DNA from: a virus
Direction: 5' to 3' (one strand)
IMG/VR virus record: IMGVR_UViG_3300012930_000013
Location: 1 to 61,994 of that record
Length of the DNA stretch: 61,994 bases
This document shows positions 8,786-17,794 of the stretch, piece by piece. Under the pieces are notes generated by a model. That model made no database searches, was not told where the DNA came from, and saw only the letters and a list, made by a program, of their open reading frames with translations. The position numbers were made by a program, and so were the translations under genes. Each line of letters starts with the position of its first letter. The first letter of the stretch is position 1.

Positions 8786-10597
8786 ATGAACACCCCACCA
8801 CCAAGTGACAGAAACATCATCAGGACAGCCCTGGTGGTCATCGCGATCTGCGGCGGCGGGCCGCTCCTGGCGTCGAACTTCGTCGACAACAACACACCGC
8901 TGCCCGCCGCCAAGATCGACCGCTTTCCTCCGACCAACCCGACCCAGCAGTGGTCTGCGCTCGACGCGAACACGGTCTTCGGCGCGCTGAACGACCTCCG
9001 AACCGTCGCGCAGCGTGTCCCAATCAACGCCCAGGCGTTCGGTGCTACCGGAGCTGGGGTCGTCGACGACTGCCCGGCGATCAACGCGGCGCTCGCCGTG
9101 GCCGGGAGCACAGTCAACGGCGTGTTCGGCGGGTTCGTCGCGCTCCCGAAGGGCACCTACCTCTGCAACACGCAGATCGTCATCCCGAACGGTACCGGGC
9201 TGCGTGGAGACGGCCCAGCCGACACGCTGATCAAGGCCAAGTCGACGTTCAGCGGCACCTCGCTGGTCAAGAACCTGAGCCAAGACGGCACCCAGCAGTA
9301 CGCGTTCCTGGATGGGCTGTCGATCTCGGGCAGTGGTGGGGTGGAGAGCGAGGCGGTCGTGTCGTGGGGCTCCCTGCTGGTCAACAGCTACATCCGAGAC
9401 GTGGTCATCTCCGGTGGCAGCAACGTCGGGCTGCGGATCTTCGCCGACGGCACACCTGGAGGCACCGGGCCAGTCCTGGTCGAGAACACGTGGGTGCTCA
9501 ACAACCTCGGTCACAACGTGCTCGTCGAGGACGCCACGACGAACAGCGGCGCGATCGCCGGGGTCACCTTCGTCAACCTGACGAGCTCGAACCAGGGCAG
9601 CTCGTCTTCCGCGGTCCACCTGAAGGGTCGAGGCCGCCTGGGGCAGACCAACTTCACCAACACGCACATCGAGATGACCAACGGCCACACGAACATGACC
9701 GGGGTCACCATCGACGGGGCGTCGCACCTGCTCTTCGACGGGATCCAGCTGCAGGCCGGGGGCGGGTCGACCTTCGTCGCCGGCGTCAACGTCTTGAACA
9801 ACGCGTTCACCGTGGACGTTCAGCTCCGCGCGGTCACCAACATCAACAGTATCAACCCGGTGGTGCTGGACGCGAAGAACAGCGTAACGATCGGAGCTGT
9901 CAGCGTGCCGTGGTACGTGACGCCTGACGCGACGATACAGGGCGGTGCTCGGTTCCTGCCCAGTTCTGGCGGCGTCAGCGCGGTGTTCCAGAGCTCCGCT
10001 GGCGTCGACCGGGCGTGGTTCGACACCAACGGTCGGATCACGGGGTCGAGCCTCAACGGGGCCGGCGTCGACGCCCTCGGCGACGCGACGAACAACCGAC
10101 CGCTCACCTTCCAGCCGAACGTGTCGAGTGGGTTCACCACGGTGTACGGCTACTACTTCCCGGTCGGTGGCGCCGGCGTGCTGCGCGAGCGCCAGATCAC
10201 CGGGGGCATCGACGTCAGGCAGGTCAACACCGACGGCAGCCAGTCGTTCTTTCAGGCGCTCACGCTGCAGGCCGGCGCGACGTTTCAGGCCAACGCGACG
10301 CTTCAGGCCAAGGTGGTGGCGAGCGGAGGCGTGGCGCCGACGGTGACGTCATGTGGCACGGCGCCGTCGGTCGACGCGACGTCGACGAACTTCGCCGGGT
10401 TCTTCACGACCGGGACCGCCGGGGTCACCTGCACGATCACGTTCTCCGCGACCGGCGGGACCTTCGCGAACCCGCCGACGTGCCTGGTCGACGCGCCGGG
10501 AGCCGCCGTGCCGACCTACACGGAGAGCACCACGGCGATCACATTCACCGTCGTCGTCGCCACCACGAAGTATCGCTACATCTGCGTGGGGCACTGA
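8786..10597 (+). CDS. Tailspike with right-handed beta-helix (pectate-lyase-like) domain
   Basis: 603 aa. After a short hydrophobic N-terminal segment (residues ~13-29), which probably packs into the baseplate rather than acting as a signal, residues ~85-115 carry the classic beta-helix entry (QAFGATGAGVVDDCPAINAAL). Repeated coil-forming turns run to ~400. A C-terminal beta domain starts near 480 and contains three cysteines. Proteins of this shape bind and often cleave surface polysaccharide. No catalytic Asp/Glu set can be assigned by eye. It follows the baseplate J gene and is the likely receptor-recognition or depolymerase protein. Confidence 0.8.
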   Translation: MNTPPPSDRNIIRTALVVIAICGGGPLLASNFVDNNTPLPAAKIDRFPPTNPTQQWSALDANTVFGALNDLRTVAQRVPINAQAFGATGAGVVDDCPAINAALAVAGSTVNGVFGGFVALPKGTYLCNTQIVIPNGTGLRGDGPADTLIKAKSTFSGTSLVKNLSQDGTQQYAFLDGLSISGSGGVESEAVVSWGSLLVNSYIRDVVISGGSNVGLRIFADGTPGGTGPVLVENTWVLNNLGHNVLVEDATTNSGAIAGVTFVNLTSSNQGSSSSAVHLKGRGRLGQTNFTNTHIEMTNGHTNMTGVTIDGASHLLFDGIQLQAGGGSTFVAGVNVLNNAFTVDVQLRAVTNINSINPVVLDAKNSVTIGAVSVPWYVTPDATIQGGARFLPSSGGVSAVFQSSAGVDRAWFDTNGRITGSSLNGAGVDALGDATNNRPLTFQPNVSSGFTTVYGYYFPVGGAGVLRERQITGGIDVRQVNTDGSQSFFQALTLQAGATFQANATLQAKVVASGGVAPTVTSCGTAPSVDATSTNFAGFFTTGTAGVTCTITFSATGGTFANPPTCLVDAPGAAVPTYTESTTAITFTVVVATTKYRYICVGH

Positions 10598-10600
10598 CCG

Positions 10601-10810
10601 ATGAGCAACCTGTCAAGCACGCTCGCGCTCGACCTCGGTGGAACCACCAGCGACAACTACAAGGCGAAGCTCATGCGGCGTATGATGCCACCTCCATATA
10701 ACAGTGACTTCACGTCTGTCGTAGGTCGCATACTCACCGTGATCGGTCAGAGCGACAACCTGATCGGCGGCCTGTTCGGCGCCGCCGACTTCCTGCCGGA
10801 CGGTGTGTAG
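10601..10810 (+). CDS. Short baseplate/tail protein, possibly N-terminal half of the next gene
   Basis: 69 aa, ATG just after the tailspike stop. It is helical and ends ...GLFGAADFLPDGV. The following frame begins 2 bases after this stop with a chain (GSGDAVASMIQQVRQSLLVS) that reads like a direct continuation. Baseplate proteins often have a D-x-A-T-G-x-x-L box exactly there. Either the two are separate coupled proteins, or one protein is made by a frameshift near 10800-10815, or the sequence has an indel. Confidence 0.55.
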   Translation: MSNLSSTLALDLGGTTSDNYKAKLMRRMMPPPYNSDFTSVVGRILTVIGQSDNLIGGLFGAADFLPDGV

Positions 10811-10812
10811 CG

Positions 10813-11841
10813 GTGGGGTCCGGCGACGCCGTCGCGAGCATGATCCAGCAGGTCCGCCAGTCGCTGCTCGTCAGCAGCGCTGCGGGTCCGGCCCTGGACG
10901 TGGTCGGCAACAACCGCGCCGTGCCACGACCTCCGAACACGAGCGACGACGAGCTCTACCGCGGCGTGATCAAGGCGATGGCGTGGTTGCCGAAGACCGT
11001 CCTGCTCTCGTACTACGCGCTGTTCTCGGCCGTGTTCGGCTCCCAGGCGCAGGTCCGCGCGACCTTCGGCCGACCATGGCGGGTCTTCGAGGTCAACCTC
11101 AACGAGGTGGTCGTGGAGCTCCCGGCGGCGCTCCTCGCGGGCAACCTCGAGACCGCCGCCTACCTGCACGGAGCGAGCGGGGTCGCCTTCGTCCCGTCGG
11201 GTCCGTCCAACACGTTCACGACCGACTTCGACCTCTCGACCGCCTCTGCGGTCTCGGTCGTCGGCCTCGCCATCCACGTCGAGACGGTGCCTGGTACGTG
11301 GACCGACTACACGGTGAGCAGCTACTCGTTCAACGCGCTCACGAGCACGGCCACCGTGCAGGTGAGCGCGTCGACGCTGCCTGCTGGCGGCGGGCGGTTC
11401 TACCTGGAGGTCCCCGGCAACGGGACCTCCAGCTACCGCGGCGACTACGTCGCCACCGGAGGAGTCAGCACGTCCTACTCGACCGCCGCCGGACCCCTCA
11501 CGAACACCTTGTCGGTGGTCGGCGACGTCACCGCCGGAGTGTTGCCGGGGTCTCCGGTCCAGGTCAGCATCAACAACGTGTTCCAGTCCCGCGTGGTCGC
11601 GTCTCTCGCGTACAGCTCGGCGACCAACGTGACCACGGTGGTGCTGACGACGACCGACGTGCTCGGCGGGCAGGTGCGGCAGGCGTTCGTCGTCGCCCAG
11701 GAGGTCGCCGACACCGCGACTACCCCGCCACACAACGACAGGATATACTTAACTGGGCAGGGTGCCTACCAGGTCGCGCAGTTCTACCTGGACCTGCTCG
11801 TCCGCGCGGCGAACGTCCGGGTCCGCCTCGAGATCGTGTAG
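10813..11841 (+). CDS. Baseplate/tail structural protein
   Basis: 342 aa from GTG, 2 bases after the previous stop. Residues 1-60 have a pattern seen in baseplate proteins (SAAGPALDVVGNNRAVPRPP followed by D-D-E-L-Y-R). The rest is beta-rich with repeated hydrophobic strands and ends in a helical tail. It probably assembles on the baseplate periphery between the spike and fibre. No family is assigned with certainty; the tail-fibre connector (gpI-like) role is inferred from position. Confidence 0.6.
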   Translation: MGSGDAVASMIQQVRQSLLVSSAAGPALDVVGNNRAVPRPPNTSDDELYRGVIKAMAWLPKTVLLSYYALFSAVFGSQAQVRATFGRPWRVFEVNLNEVVVELPAALLAGNLETAAYLHGASGVAFVPSGPSNTFTTDFDLSTASAVSVVGLAIHVETVPGTWTDYTVSSYSFNALTSTATVQVSASTLPAGGGRFYLEVPGNGTSSYRGDYVATGGVSTSYSTAAGPLTNTLSVVGDVTAGVLPGSPVQVSINNVFQSRVVASLAYSSATNVTTVVLTTTDVLGGQVRQAFVVAQEVADTATTPPHNDRIYLTGQGAYQVAQFYLDLLVRAANVRVRLEIV

Positions 11842-11850
11842 GAGGGTCGA

Positions 11851-13902
11851 ATGTCTGCAGGCGATGTCCTCAACGCAAAACGAGTCCGCACGCAGTCCAA
11901 CGAGCGGCTGGACACCGTAGACGCCGACGCGCTGTCTCGCGAGCCCCGGGAGCACCTGGACGCCTTCTCGCGGGCGATCGAGGCGGCCCCGCGCAACGTC
12001 GGGGCCTCGACCCCGACCGGGCTCATCTTCCAGGGGTTCGGCCTGACGCTGAACCCGACCGGGCCGACGGACGGCAAGGTGCGCGTGCAGTCCCCGCTCG
12101 GGGTCGCCTACGACTCGGACGGCCGGCTGCTGATCAAGGAGAACGGGGTCCAGTCGGATCTGGTGGTCCCGTCCGGCAACTCGCAGGTCTACGCGTACTT
12201 CTTCGAGAGCGCGTCCGACACCACCGTGCGGAGGTTCATCCCGGTCACGTCGCCGTTCACCCCTGAGGGCAGTAACACGATCCCGACGAAGCTCACCGGA
12301 GGGGTCGCCTACTACGTCCGCACCGGAGACCAGACCTCGATCGTGGCGAGCGACGTGGTCAACGGCGCGACGACTGCGCTCTGCTTCCTCGGCGTCGCCA
12401 ACAACGTCGCCGGCGCAGTCACGATGACCGGGTACAACTCGACCACCGCGCCGAACGGCGCGTTCGTCACCAACCGCCACGTCGCCGTGACGGTGCCGAC
12501 CACGCTGCCGACGACGAACACGATGAACGGGTCCGTCGCGACGATGCACGGCCTGACCATCGCGGCGCTCTACATGATCGGTCAGGCGCTGTGGAAGGGG
12601 TCGCACAACACCACTCCGACCGCGGCCAACAACTTCTTGGCCTTCACTCCTCCTGCGCGCGGCCTCGACGCGTTGTTTGACTCGACCGGAGAGTCGACCG
12701 TGACGCCGACCACGGCGTGGCGCGACTGGGCGCAGAACCGGAGGTTCGAGGTCGACCACAACGGCTACCCGATGGGGCAGCTCTCTGTCATCGACGAGAA
12801 CTGGGCGCGCGGCGGGACGCAGGCGATCGTCGTGACGCCTGCGTCGGCGGGGAAAGACGGGGTGGGCGGCGCCGTGAGCACGGTCTCCGGTCTGCGCGGG
12901 TTCGTCTTCACCGCCGGAGTCGCCGGATCCGCGTCGGTCATGCTCCCGGTACCACCTAACAGGTCGCTCCAGGTGAACGCCGCGGCGTTCACCTGGGTCA
13001 AGACGACCGCTGCCAACGTCGTCGCCGGGACGTTGTTCGTTAACGGCTCTAGCAGGAGCACGATCACACCGCCGGGCACCGGGACCGGTACCGTGACCGT
13101 GTCGTTTCCGTCGGCCGACTTCCCGATCGAGGCCAGGACAGTGTCCCCATTTGGTGGCGGTCTGGACGGTGTCACGACGGCCACGCTGTCGATGCTGGTC
13201 TCCGGTACAGTGGCGACCACGAACGAGGAGCTCACGTCGTGCTCCTTGCAGTGCGTTGTGGACCCAGAGGGTTGGATGTGGCAGACCACCAACGGCTCCA
13301 CCTCTGGTGGGTGCACGCACCAGTACAGGGACCCGGACACCAACCTCAACCACCGCGCGCTGCAGATGGTTGGTGTCGGCACTGGGTCCCAGACCGGGCA
13401 GATGACGACTGAGGCATACGAGTGCTTCATGGACGCCAACGTCGCCTATGCGCAAGAGTGGATGTTGCGGACAGGTACGATCACGGACGGTAATAACAAG
13501 CGCTGGTTCTGGGTCGGGGTCCAGAACAACAGCGCAGGGTCGATGAACAAGTTCGTCACGATCTACAACGACTCGACGCTCGCAAACTGGCAGCTGCAGG
13601 TGATCGGGACGACGACGGTGAACACAGACACAGGGGTCGCCATCGCTGCCAACACGGTATATAGGATGAGGCTAGAGATCCTCGGAGCGAACGTCTCGAC
13701 CGCCGGAGCTGGTAGTTTTCGCATCCGCGCCTACATCAACGGTAATAAGGTCGCTGAGGTCGTCACCGCGACGCTGCCGACTGCTGACATGATCCGCCCT
13801 TTCATCCTGTGTGGGACCACTGCTACAGGAGGGCCATATGACTTCTCGGTCGGGCGACTCCGGCGTGCGTGGAACCACGTCGTCAGCGGTGATAACCTGT
13901 AA
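11851..13902 (+). CDS. Tail fibre / receptor-binding protein with C-terminal jelly-roll domain
   Basis: 683 aa, preceded by GGAGGG. The N-terminus is helical and charged (MSAGDVLNAKRVRTQSNERL), likely the attachment to the baseplate. A beta-rich shaft follows. Residues ~480-680 look like a concanavalin/laminin-G type jelly roll (WQLQVIGTTTVNTDTGVAI, VYRMRLEILG, then FRIRAYINGNKVAEV), a fold used to bind glycans. It is the strongest receptor-binding candidate in the operon along with the beta-helix spike. Confidence 0.7.
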   Translation: MSAGDVLNAKRVRTQSNERLDTVDADALSREPREHLDAFSRAIEAAPRNVGASTPTGLIFQGFGLTLNPTGPTDGKVRVQSPLGVAYDSDGRLLIKENGVQSDLVVPSGNSQVYAYFFESASDTTVRRFIPVTSPFTPEGSNTIPTKLTGGVAYYVRTGDQTSIVASDVVNGATTALCFLGVANNVAGAVTMTGYNSTTAPNGAFVTNRHVAVTVPTTLPTTNTMNGSVATMHGLTIAALYMIGQALWKGSHNTTPTAANNFLAFTPPARGLDALFDSTGESTVTPTTAWRDWAQNRRFEVDHNGYPMGQLSVIDENWARGGTQAIVVTPASAGKDGVGGAVSTVSGLRGFVFTAGVAGSASVMLPVPPNRSLQVNAAAFTWVKTTAANVVAGTLFVNGSSRSTITPPGTGTGTVTVSFPSADFPIEARTVSPFGGGLDGVTTATLSMLVSGTVATTNEELTSCSLQCVVDPEGWMWQTTNGSTSGGCTHQYRDPDTNLNHRALQMVGVGTGSQTGQMTTEAYECFMDANVAYAQEWMLRTGTITDGNNKRWFWVGVQNNSAGSMNKFVTIYNDSTLANWQLQVIGTTTVNTDTGVAIAANTVYRMRLEILGANVSTAGAGSFRIRAYINGNKVAEVVTATLPTADMIRPFILCGTTATGGPYDFSVGRLRRAWNHVVSGDNL

Positions 13903-13914
13903 TATGAGGTCCAC

Positions 13915-14265
13915 ATGAACGCAGTGCGAGGTACACCAGTCAGCATCAACGGTCGGACCGGAACCGCTCCGGGTCCAGCCACCACCACGGCCGTGCGGGT
14001 GTCGATGCCGGTCCCAGCAGGTCGGCAGAAGTTGTCCAACCTGACGGGGAACCAGGTGATCGCGCCGTCCACGACGTTCGCCCGCTACCTGCGGGTCCGC
14101 AACCTCGACGCCACCAACAACCTCCTCGTGAGCTTTCTGGACGGGGGCCAGGTTACGGTCCTGAAGGCGAGCGAGGAGGAGTTCAGCGGAAACATCCCGT
14201 GGATCGTGGTGCAGGCGTCGGCTTCCACGGTGCAGTGGGAGGGGTTCGCGATCGTCGCGTCGTAG
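13915..14265 (+). CDS. Small virion protein
   Basis: 116 aa, with GAGG upstream of the ATG. It is beta-rich, with the pattern LRVRNLDATNNLLVSF and a closing VQWEGFAIVAS strand, similar to small fibre-tip or decoration proteins that follow tail fibres. No enzyme motif. The 108 bases after it contain no gene that I can see. Confidence 0.55.
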   Translation: MNAVRGTPVSINGRTGTAPGPATTTAVRVSMPVPAGRQKLSNLTGNQVIAPSTTFARYLRVRNLDATNNLLVSFLDGGQVTVLKASEEEFSGNIPWIVVQASASTVQWEGFAIVAS

Positions 14266-14373
14266 AGGTGCCGCGATCACGGTACTGGTCAAATCGTCGG
14301 CTCGGTGGTACCGATGTGCATGAGGGGTGGGGTTACTCCTTCACACAGCGGGTGACGCTGCGAGGTGGGTCAA

Positions 14374-14880
14374 ATGGCGACGAAGCCGACGATGACTGTG
14401 CCCGAGCTCGTCGACGAGAAGGCAGAGAAGAGCGGGAGGACCGGGCGGTCGTGCCTGCCGGGTCGCGTCGCGCTCGCCAAGGTCGACCAGCTCGTCAGCC
14501 GCTTCGAGGAGCACCTCCGGGCGGACAACGAGCAGCTGACCCAGATCCGCGACGACATCGGCGACATCAGGAGCGAGGACGTCAGCGGGCTCAGGGGTGA
14601 GATCCGCCGGATCGACGACCGGGTCTCCGACCTGCGCGTCGACATGGCCAAGGCGCTCTCCGGCCTGAACAGCATCAGGACCGCGCTCGACGGGCAGGAA
14701 GCCATCAAGCACGTCACGATGGTCGCTCAGGTTGAGACCGGGACCGCGCGGACGCTCGCCGCGATCAGCGACGAGAGCGACAAGAAGAAGTCCCGCCGAC
14801 AGGTCTCCACGACCGCCTTCAAGGTCGTCATCGGCCTGCTCGGCGGCGCGCTCGGCATGATCATCGAGCACTACCGCTGA
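14374..14880 (+). CDS. Coiled-coil protein with C-terminal membrane anchor, lysis-accessory candidate
   Basis: 168 aa from the ATG that has GAGGTGG upstream; a GTG 9 bases earlier is less likely. Residues ~30-110 are a long charged coiled coil (repeated D-D-I-G-D-I and R-I-D-D-R-V heptads). The last ~20 residues form a single hydrophobic helix (FKVVIGLLGGALGMI) ending in basic residues. This architecture, a cytoplasmic coiled coil on a tail anchor, occurs in XhlA-like holin partners and in some spanin-like proteins. No endolysin gene is seen beside it, so a lysis role is only a suggestion. Confidence 0.5.
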   Translation: MATKPTMTVPELVDEKAEKSGRTGRSCLPGRVALAKVDQLVSRFEEHLRADNEQLTQIRDDIGDIRSEDVSGLRGEIRRIDDRVSDLRVDMAKALSGLNSIRTALDGQEAIKHVTMVAQVETGTARTLAAISDESDKKKSRRQVSTTAFKVVIGLLGGALGMIIEHYR

Positions 14881-14911
14881 CCCGACTTGGTGTACCATCC
14901 CGGGTAGTCAA

Positions 14912-15799
14912 GTGAGCTACCCAGGCGTCCGACGCCTTCCTCCGAACGACTGGCAGTTCCAGATCTCGTCGATCGCGGACGGGACCCGGCCGGCGGTCGG
15001 GATGGGCGCGGCCGTGACGCCGGGGAACCTCACGTACGGCACGCCGGTGCAGCTGGTCGGCTCGGCCTCGGCGACCGGGGTGCTCCTCACGACCGACTGC
15101 CTCGAGCTGACGGTCGTGGTCAACAACGTGGCGATCAACGCCACGGCTCATGACGCGTTGACCGGGCTCCTCGTCGACGACAACGGAGGCACCAGCTACC
15201 GGAGCCTGGCCGACCTCCTCTGCGGGTCGGCGTCAGGGTACGTCACCGCCAACGTCGGCATGGTCGGCGTGGTCTACACGTTCCAGATCTGGATCCGGTC
15301 CGGCGCCAGCATCGCGGTCGCCGGGATGGTCAACAGCGCCAACGTCACCGCGTTCAACGCGTTCTGCCGGGTGAAGGGGGCCCCGGTCCGGCCGTGGCGC
15401 GTCCCGTTCGTCGGGACGTTCATCGACCAGTACGGGGTCAACTTGGCGACCGCCGCGGGGACGACGGTCGTCCCCGGAGCCGCCGCGGACGGGACCCCGG
15501 TCTTGCTCGGCACGATCGCGCGCACCTGCTACGCGTGGGAGGTCGGCTACGGGATCAACAACGCGAACATGACCGGGGCGACTATCGACGTCGACGTGAT
15601 GTTCGGCAACGGCACAACCTTCAGGCAGGGTCTCGTGAACGTGCCGTTCGCGACCTCTGCGAACGAGGCGGTCAGCAAGCCCGCCGCCGCGAACACGCTC
15701 GTGACGGGCGTGGCCGGCGACAGCGTCTACGCGCGGTCGCAGAGCAGTGCCGCGGCCATCGCCGGGAACTCGGTTGCTGCCTACGGAGTCGGATCATGA
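14912..15799 (+). CDS. Beta-rich virion protein
   Basis: 295 aa, GTG start without a clear ribosome site. Alternating strands with many Val/Ala/Thr, two nearly repeated blocks (GNLTYGTPVQLVG... and TTVVPGAAADGTPVLLG...) about 140 residues apart, suggesting two copies of one domain. It has no recognised motif. Placed after the fibre genes and overlapping the next gene by ATGA, it is probably a fibre, decoration or capsid-surface protein. Confidence 0.55.
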   Translation: MSYPGVRRLPPNDWQFQISSIADGTRPAVGMGAAVTPGNLTYGTPVQLVGSASATGVLLTTDCLELTVVVNNVAINATAHDALTGLLVDDNGGTSYRSLADLLCGSASGYVTANVGMVGVVYTFQIWIRSGASIAVAGMVNSANVTAFNAFCRVKGAPVRPWRVPFVGTFIDQYGVNLATAAGTTVVPGAAADGTPVLLGTIARTCYAWEVGYGINNANMTGATIDVDVMFGNGTTFRQGLVNVPFATSANEAVSKPAAANTLVTGVAGDSVYARSQSSAAAIAGNSVAAYGVGS

Positions 15800-16662
15800 G
15801 CGTCCCGTTCACACCCATCGCCAACACCGCGACGATCAGCGGCACCGAGATCTCGCTCATCAGCGGCACCACGTCGCTCCAGACGTCGAACGTCGCGGGC
15901 AAGTTCGTGCTGGTCATCGACCTCATCACAGGTGGCATCGCGATCGGGACGAGCTACCAGGTGCGGACCGTCAGCAAGGTCAACGGCGGCGCACAGGCCG
16001 ACGTCCTCAAGGCATACCCAGGAGGACTGCAGAGCGGTTACTGGATCAGCGAGCCGATCTGGCTGTACGACGGCTGGGACATGCGCATGAAGCTGTTCGC
16101 CGGATCAGCCATCCCAGTTAGCTGGGCGATCATCGAGGACATCGGGGATGGCAACGCGCTCACCGCCGGCGCCGCCGCGATCAGCTCGATCCAGGCGGGC
16201 CTGGCTCAGTCCGCGACGGCGCTCAGCAGCGCGGTGTGGACCAACACGCTCGCCGCGATCATCAGCACGGCGCTGGACGCCACGGTCAGCTCGCGCGCGG
16301 ACAAGGCCACCGACGTCGCCACCATCGAGGCGTCCCTCACGAACATCCAGTCCCGGATCCCGACGGCTCTCGACGGTTCCGGCAACATCAAGGCGGGCGT
16401 GCAGTCGCTGGTGACCGATGCGATCACGTCGATCGCCGACGCGGTGATGAACTACGCCACCGAGTCCGGCTGGGTCAACGCGGCGACGTTCATCACGATG
16501 TTTCGCTCCGCGTTCAGCATCATCGCCGGCAAGGCGAGCGGCCTGGCCATCACGACGGCCACCACCGAGCACTTCAGAAACGCGGCCGACACCAAGGACC
16601 GCGCCGTGTTCACGGTCGCCACCGACGGCACGAGGACCCCGACCACGATGGATGGTACCTGA
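15796..16662 (+). CDS. Virion protein with beta head and Ala-rich helical repeat
   Basis: 288 aa from ATG at the ATGA overlap. Residues 1-100 are beta-rich (TISGTEISLISGTTSLQT). Residues ~115-230 are an Ala/Ile helical region with heptad-like spacing, consistent with a trimeric coiled-coil stalk. The last 40 residues look like a short beta tip (FTVATDGTRTP). The layout suits a short tail or head fibre. Function unknown. Confidence 0.55.
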   Translation: MSVPFTPIANTATISGTEISLISGTTSLQTSNVAGKFVLVIDLITGGIAIGTSYQVRTVSKVNGGAQADVLKAYPGGLQSGYWISEPIWLYDGWDMRMKLFAGSAIPVSWAIIEDIGDGNALTAGAAAISSIQAGLAQSATALSSAVWTNTLAAIISTALDATVSSRADKATDVATIEASLTNIQSRIPTALDGSGNIKAGVQSLVTDAITSIADAVMNYATESGWVNAATFITMFRSAFSIIAGKASGLAITTATTEHFRNAADTKDRAVFTVATDGTRTPTTMDGT

Positions 16663-16868
16663 TGCACCTCGGTCAGCATCACGGCCAGCACCTCGGCCAG
16701 CACCTCGGAGGGCTCGGCAGCACCGTCGTCGTCTCTAGCCTCTTGGTCGAGCTGTCCGCCGCGGTGGTCGAGGCCGACGTCCTCCTCGCGGACGTGGAGG
16801 TCGCCGACGAGCTGTCCGCCGCGGTGGTCGAGGCCGACGTCCTCCTCGCGGACGTGGAGGTCGCGTGA
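16662..16868 (+). CDS. Small repeat protein with His/Gln-rich start
   Basis: 68 aa, ATG overlapping the previous stop (TGATG). It begins with a His-Gly-Gln repeat (HLGQHHGQHLGQHL) and continues with two copies of a 20-residue unit (ELSAAVVEADVLLADVEVAD), encoded by the exact tandem duplication at 16748-16864. Start and stop overlap with both neighbours (the next gene starts at 16865), which argues that it is translated. Function unknown. A repeat of this kind could form a short coiled coil or amphipathic helix. Confidence 0.5.
   Translation: MHLGQHHGQHLGQHLGGLGSTVVVSSLLVELSAAVVEADVLLADVEVADELSAAVVEADVLLADVEVA
16748..16864 (+). repeat. Exact tandem duplication, two 57-bp identical copies with a 60-bp period
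   Basis: Bases 16748-16804 and 16808-16864 are identical. Each encodes a 20-residue unit in frame. Perfect identity at third codon positions points to a recent duplication or ongoing slippage or recombination. Confidence 0.95.
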
Positions 16869-17284
16869 GCTGCGCCAGCCCGAGCATCGCGCTGCCGCCG
16901 CTTCGCGTGACCCGCGGGGCGAGCAGGGCGTGGTTGTTCACGGTCAACCTGGTCGCTACCGGCGCCCCGCAGGACCTCACCGGGGCCCTCGTGTGGTTCA
17001 CGGTGAAGGGTCGGCTCGAGGACGTCGCCGCCGCGATCACCAAGGCGAACTCGGCCGCGGGCGGGGTCGACAACCAGGTCCTCATCATCACCCCGCAGAC
17101 CGGGATCTCAGTCGGGGCGTTCAAGGTGTTCCTCACCCCGGCCGACACCTCCCCGCTCAGCCCGAGGACGTACTGGTGCGACGCGTTCGTGCAGCTGCCC
17201 GGCAGCGCGCCGATCAACCGCCAGCAGGTGATGGCGAACAGGCAGCTGGTCGTCGACCCGGCGGTCACCACCGTGTTCACGTAG
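16865..17284 (+). CDS. Baseplate/fibre protein resembling BppU N-terminal domain
   Basis: 139 aa, GTG overlapping the previous stop. The chain has a beta-sandwich pattern like N-terminal domains of phage baseplate upper proteins: an RGASRAWLFTV strand, then L-T-G-A-L-V-W-F-T-V-K, then F-K-V-F-L-T-P-A-D-T and a Y-W-C-D-A strand. Those domains fix fibres to the baseplate. Two cysteines are present. Family assignment by eye only. Confidence 0.55.
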   Translation: MSCASPSIALPPLRVTRGASRAWLFTVNLVATGAPQDLTGALVWFTVKGRLEDVAAAITKANSAAGGVDNQVLIITPQTGISVGAFKVFLTPADTSPLSPRTYWCDAFVQLPGSAPINRQQVMANRQLVVDPAVTTVFT

Positions 17285-17294
17285 GAGGACCTCG

Positions 17295-17744
17295 ATGACG
17301 ACCTCAGGCACCGCCCAGCTCTCCGGCCGGTTCAAGTACTCCCCTCCGGCCAGCAGCGTCGACAGCTCGTCGAACCCGACGTGGCTGTCGGACGTGATCG
17401 AGAGCATGGCGTGCTCGGGTCGCAAGGAGGAGGAGTACACGCTGATCGCGGACGGAGACGTCGCGGTCAGCTTCGGCTCGCTGTCGTCGGCGAGCCTGGT
17501 CATCATCAAGGTGGTCCCGAACCTCGGGATCCCTCCGTCTCCCGGGTTCCCGAACGGGGTGCTCGCCGCGCCGAACCCGGTCACCGTCAAGCTGACCTCC
17601 GCCGCCGGCGCAGCTGCGCCGGTCCCGGCGGACGGGTTCATGTTCCTGATCAGCGAGGACGTGCCGTTCACGGCGCTGTCGCTCTCGCGCGCGGCGGGTG
17701 TGCAGACGGTCGTGCGGGTTCAGCTGTTCTCGCTCGGGTCCTGA
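17295..17744 (+). CDS. Small virion protein, last gene of the tail operon
   Basis: 149 aa, ATG with GGAGG upstream. Beta-rich with one pair of Cys-Ser/Gly near residue 40 and a Pro-rich loop (GIPPSPGFPNG). No motif recognised. It closes the structural operon: the next gene has its own promoter at 17753-17783. Confidence 0.55.
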   Translation: MTTSGTAQLSGRFKYSPPASSVDSSSNPTWLSDVIESMACSGRKEEEYTLIADGDVAVSFGSLSSASLVIIKVVPNLGIPPSPGFPNGVLAAPNPVTVKLTSAAGAAAPVPADGFMFLISEDVPFTALSLSRAAGVQTVVRVQLFSLGS

Positions 17745-17752
17745 CAGTTTCC

Positions 17753-17783
17753 GTTGACGATGTCAACTGGAAATTGCTAGGGT
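17753..17783 (+). promoter_or_regulatory. Promoter with perfect palindromic operator (site 1 of 7)
   Basis: GTTGAC-GAT-GTCAAC is a perfect 15-bp palindrome; its left arm supplies the -35 box TTGACG. An 18-base spacer leads to TAGGGT (17778-17783). The start codon of the UvsW-like gene lies 11 bases after the -10 box, leaving little or no leader and no ribosome site. It separates late tail genes from replication genes. Confidence 0.8.
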
Positions 17784-17794
17784 GTCCTGAGCGC

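Noticed and set aside
11749-13455. 568-aa open frame on the - strand opposite the tail fibre
   Set aside because: Shadow with Arg/Gly-rich low-complexity sequence; the + strand frame has beta domains and a good ribosome site.
14266-14373. Hidden gene or promoter in the 108-base gap
   Set aside because: No open frame with a ribosome site and no -35/-10 pair was convincing; GGTAC/GTACC inverted bits are too short.
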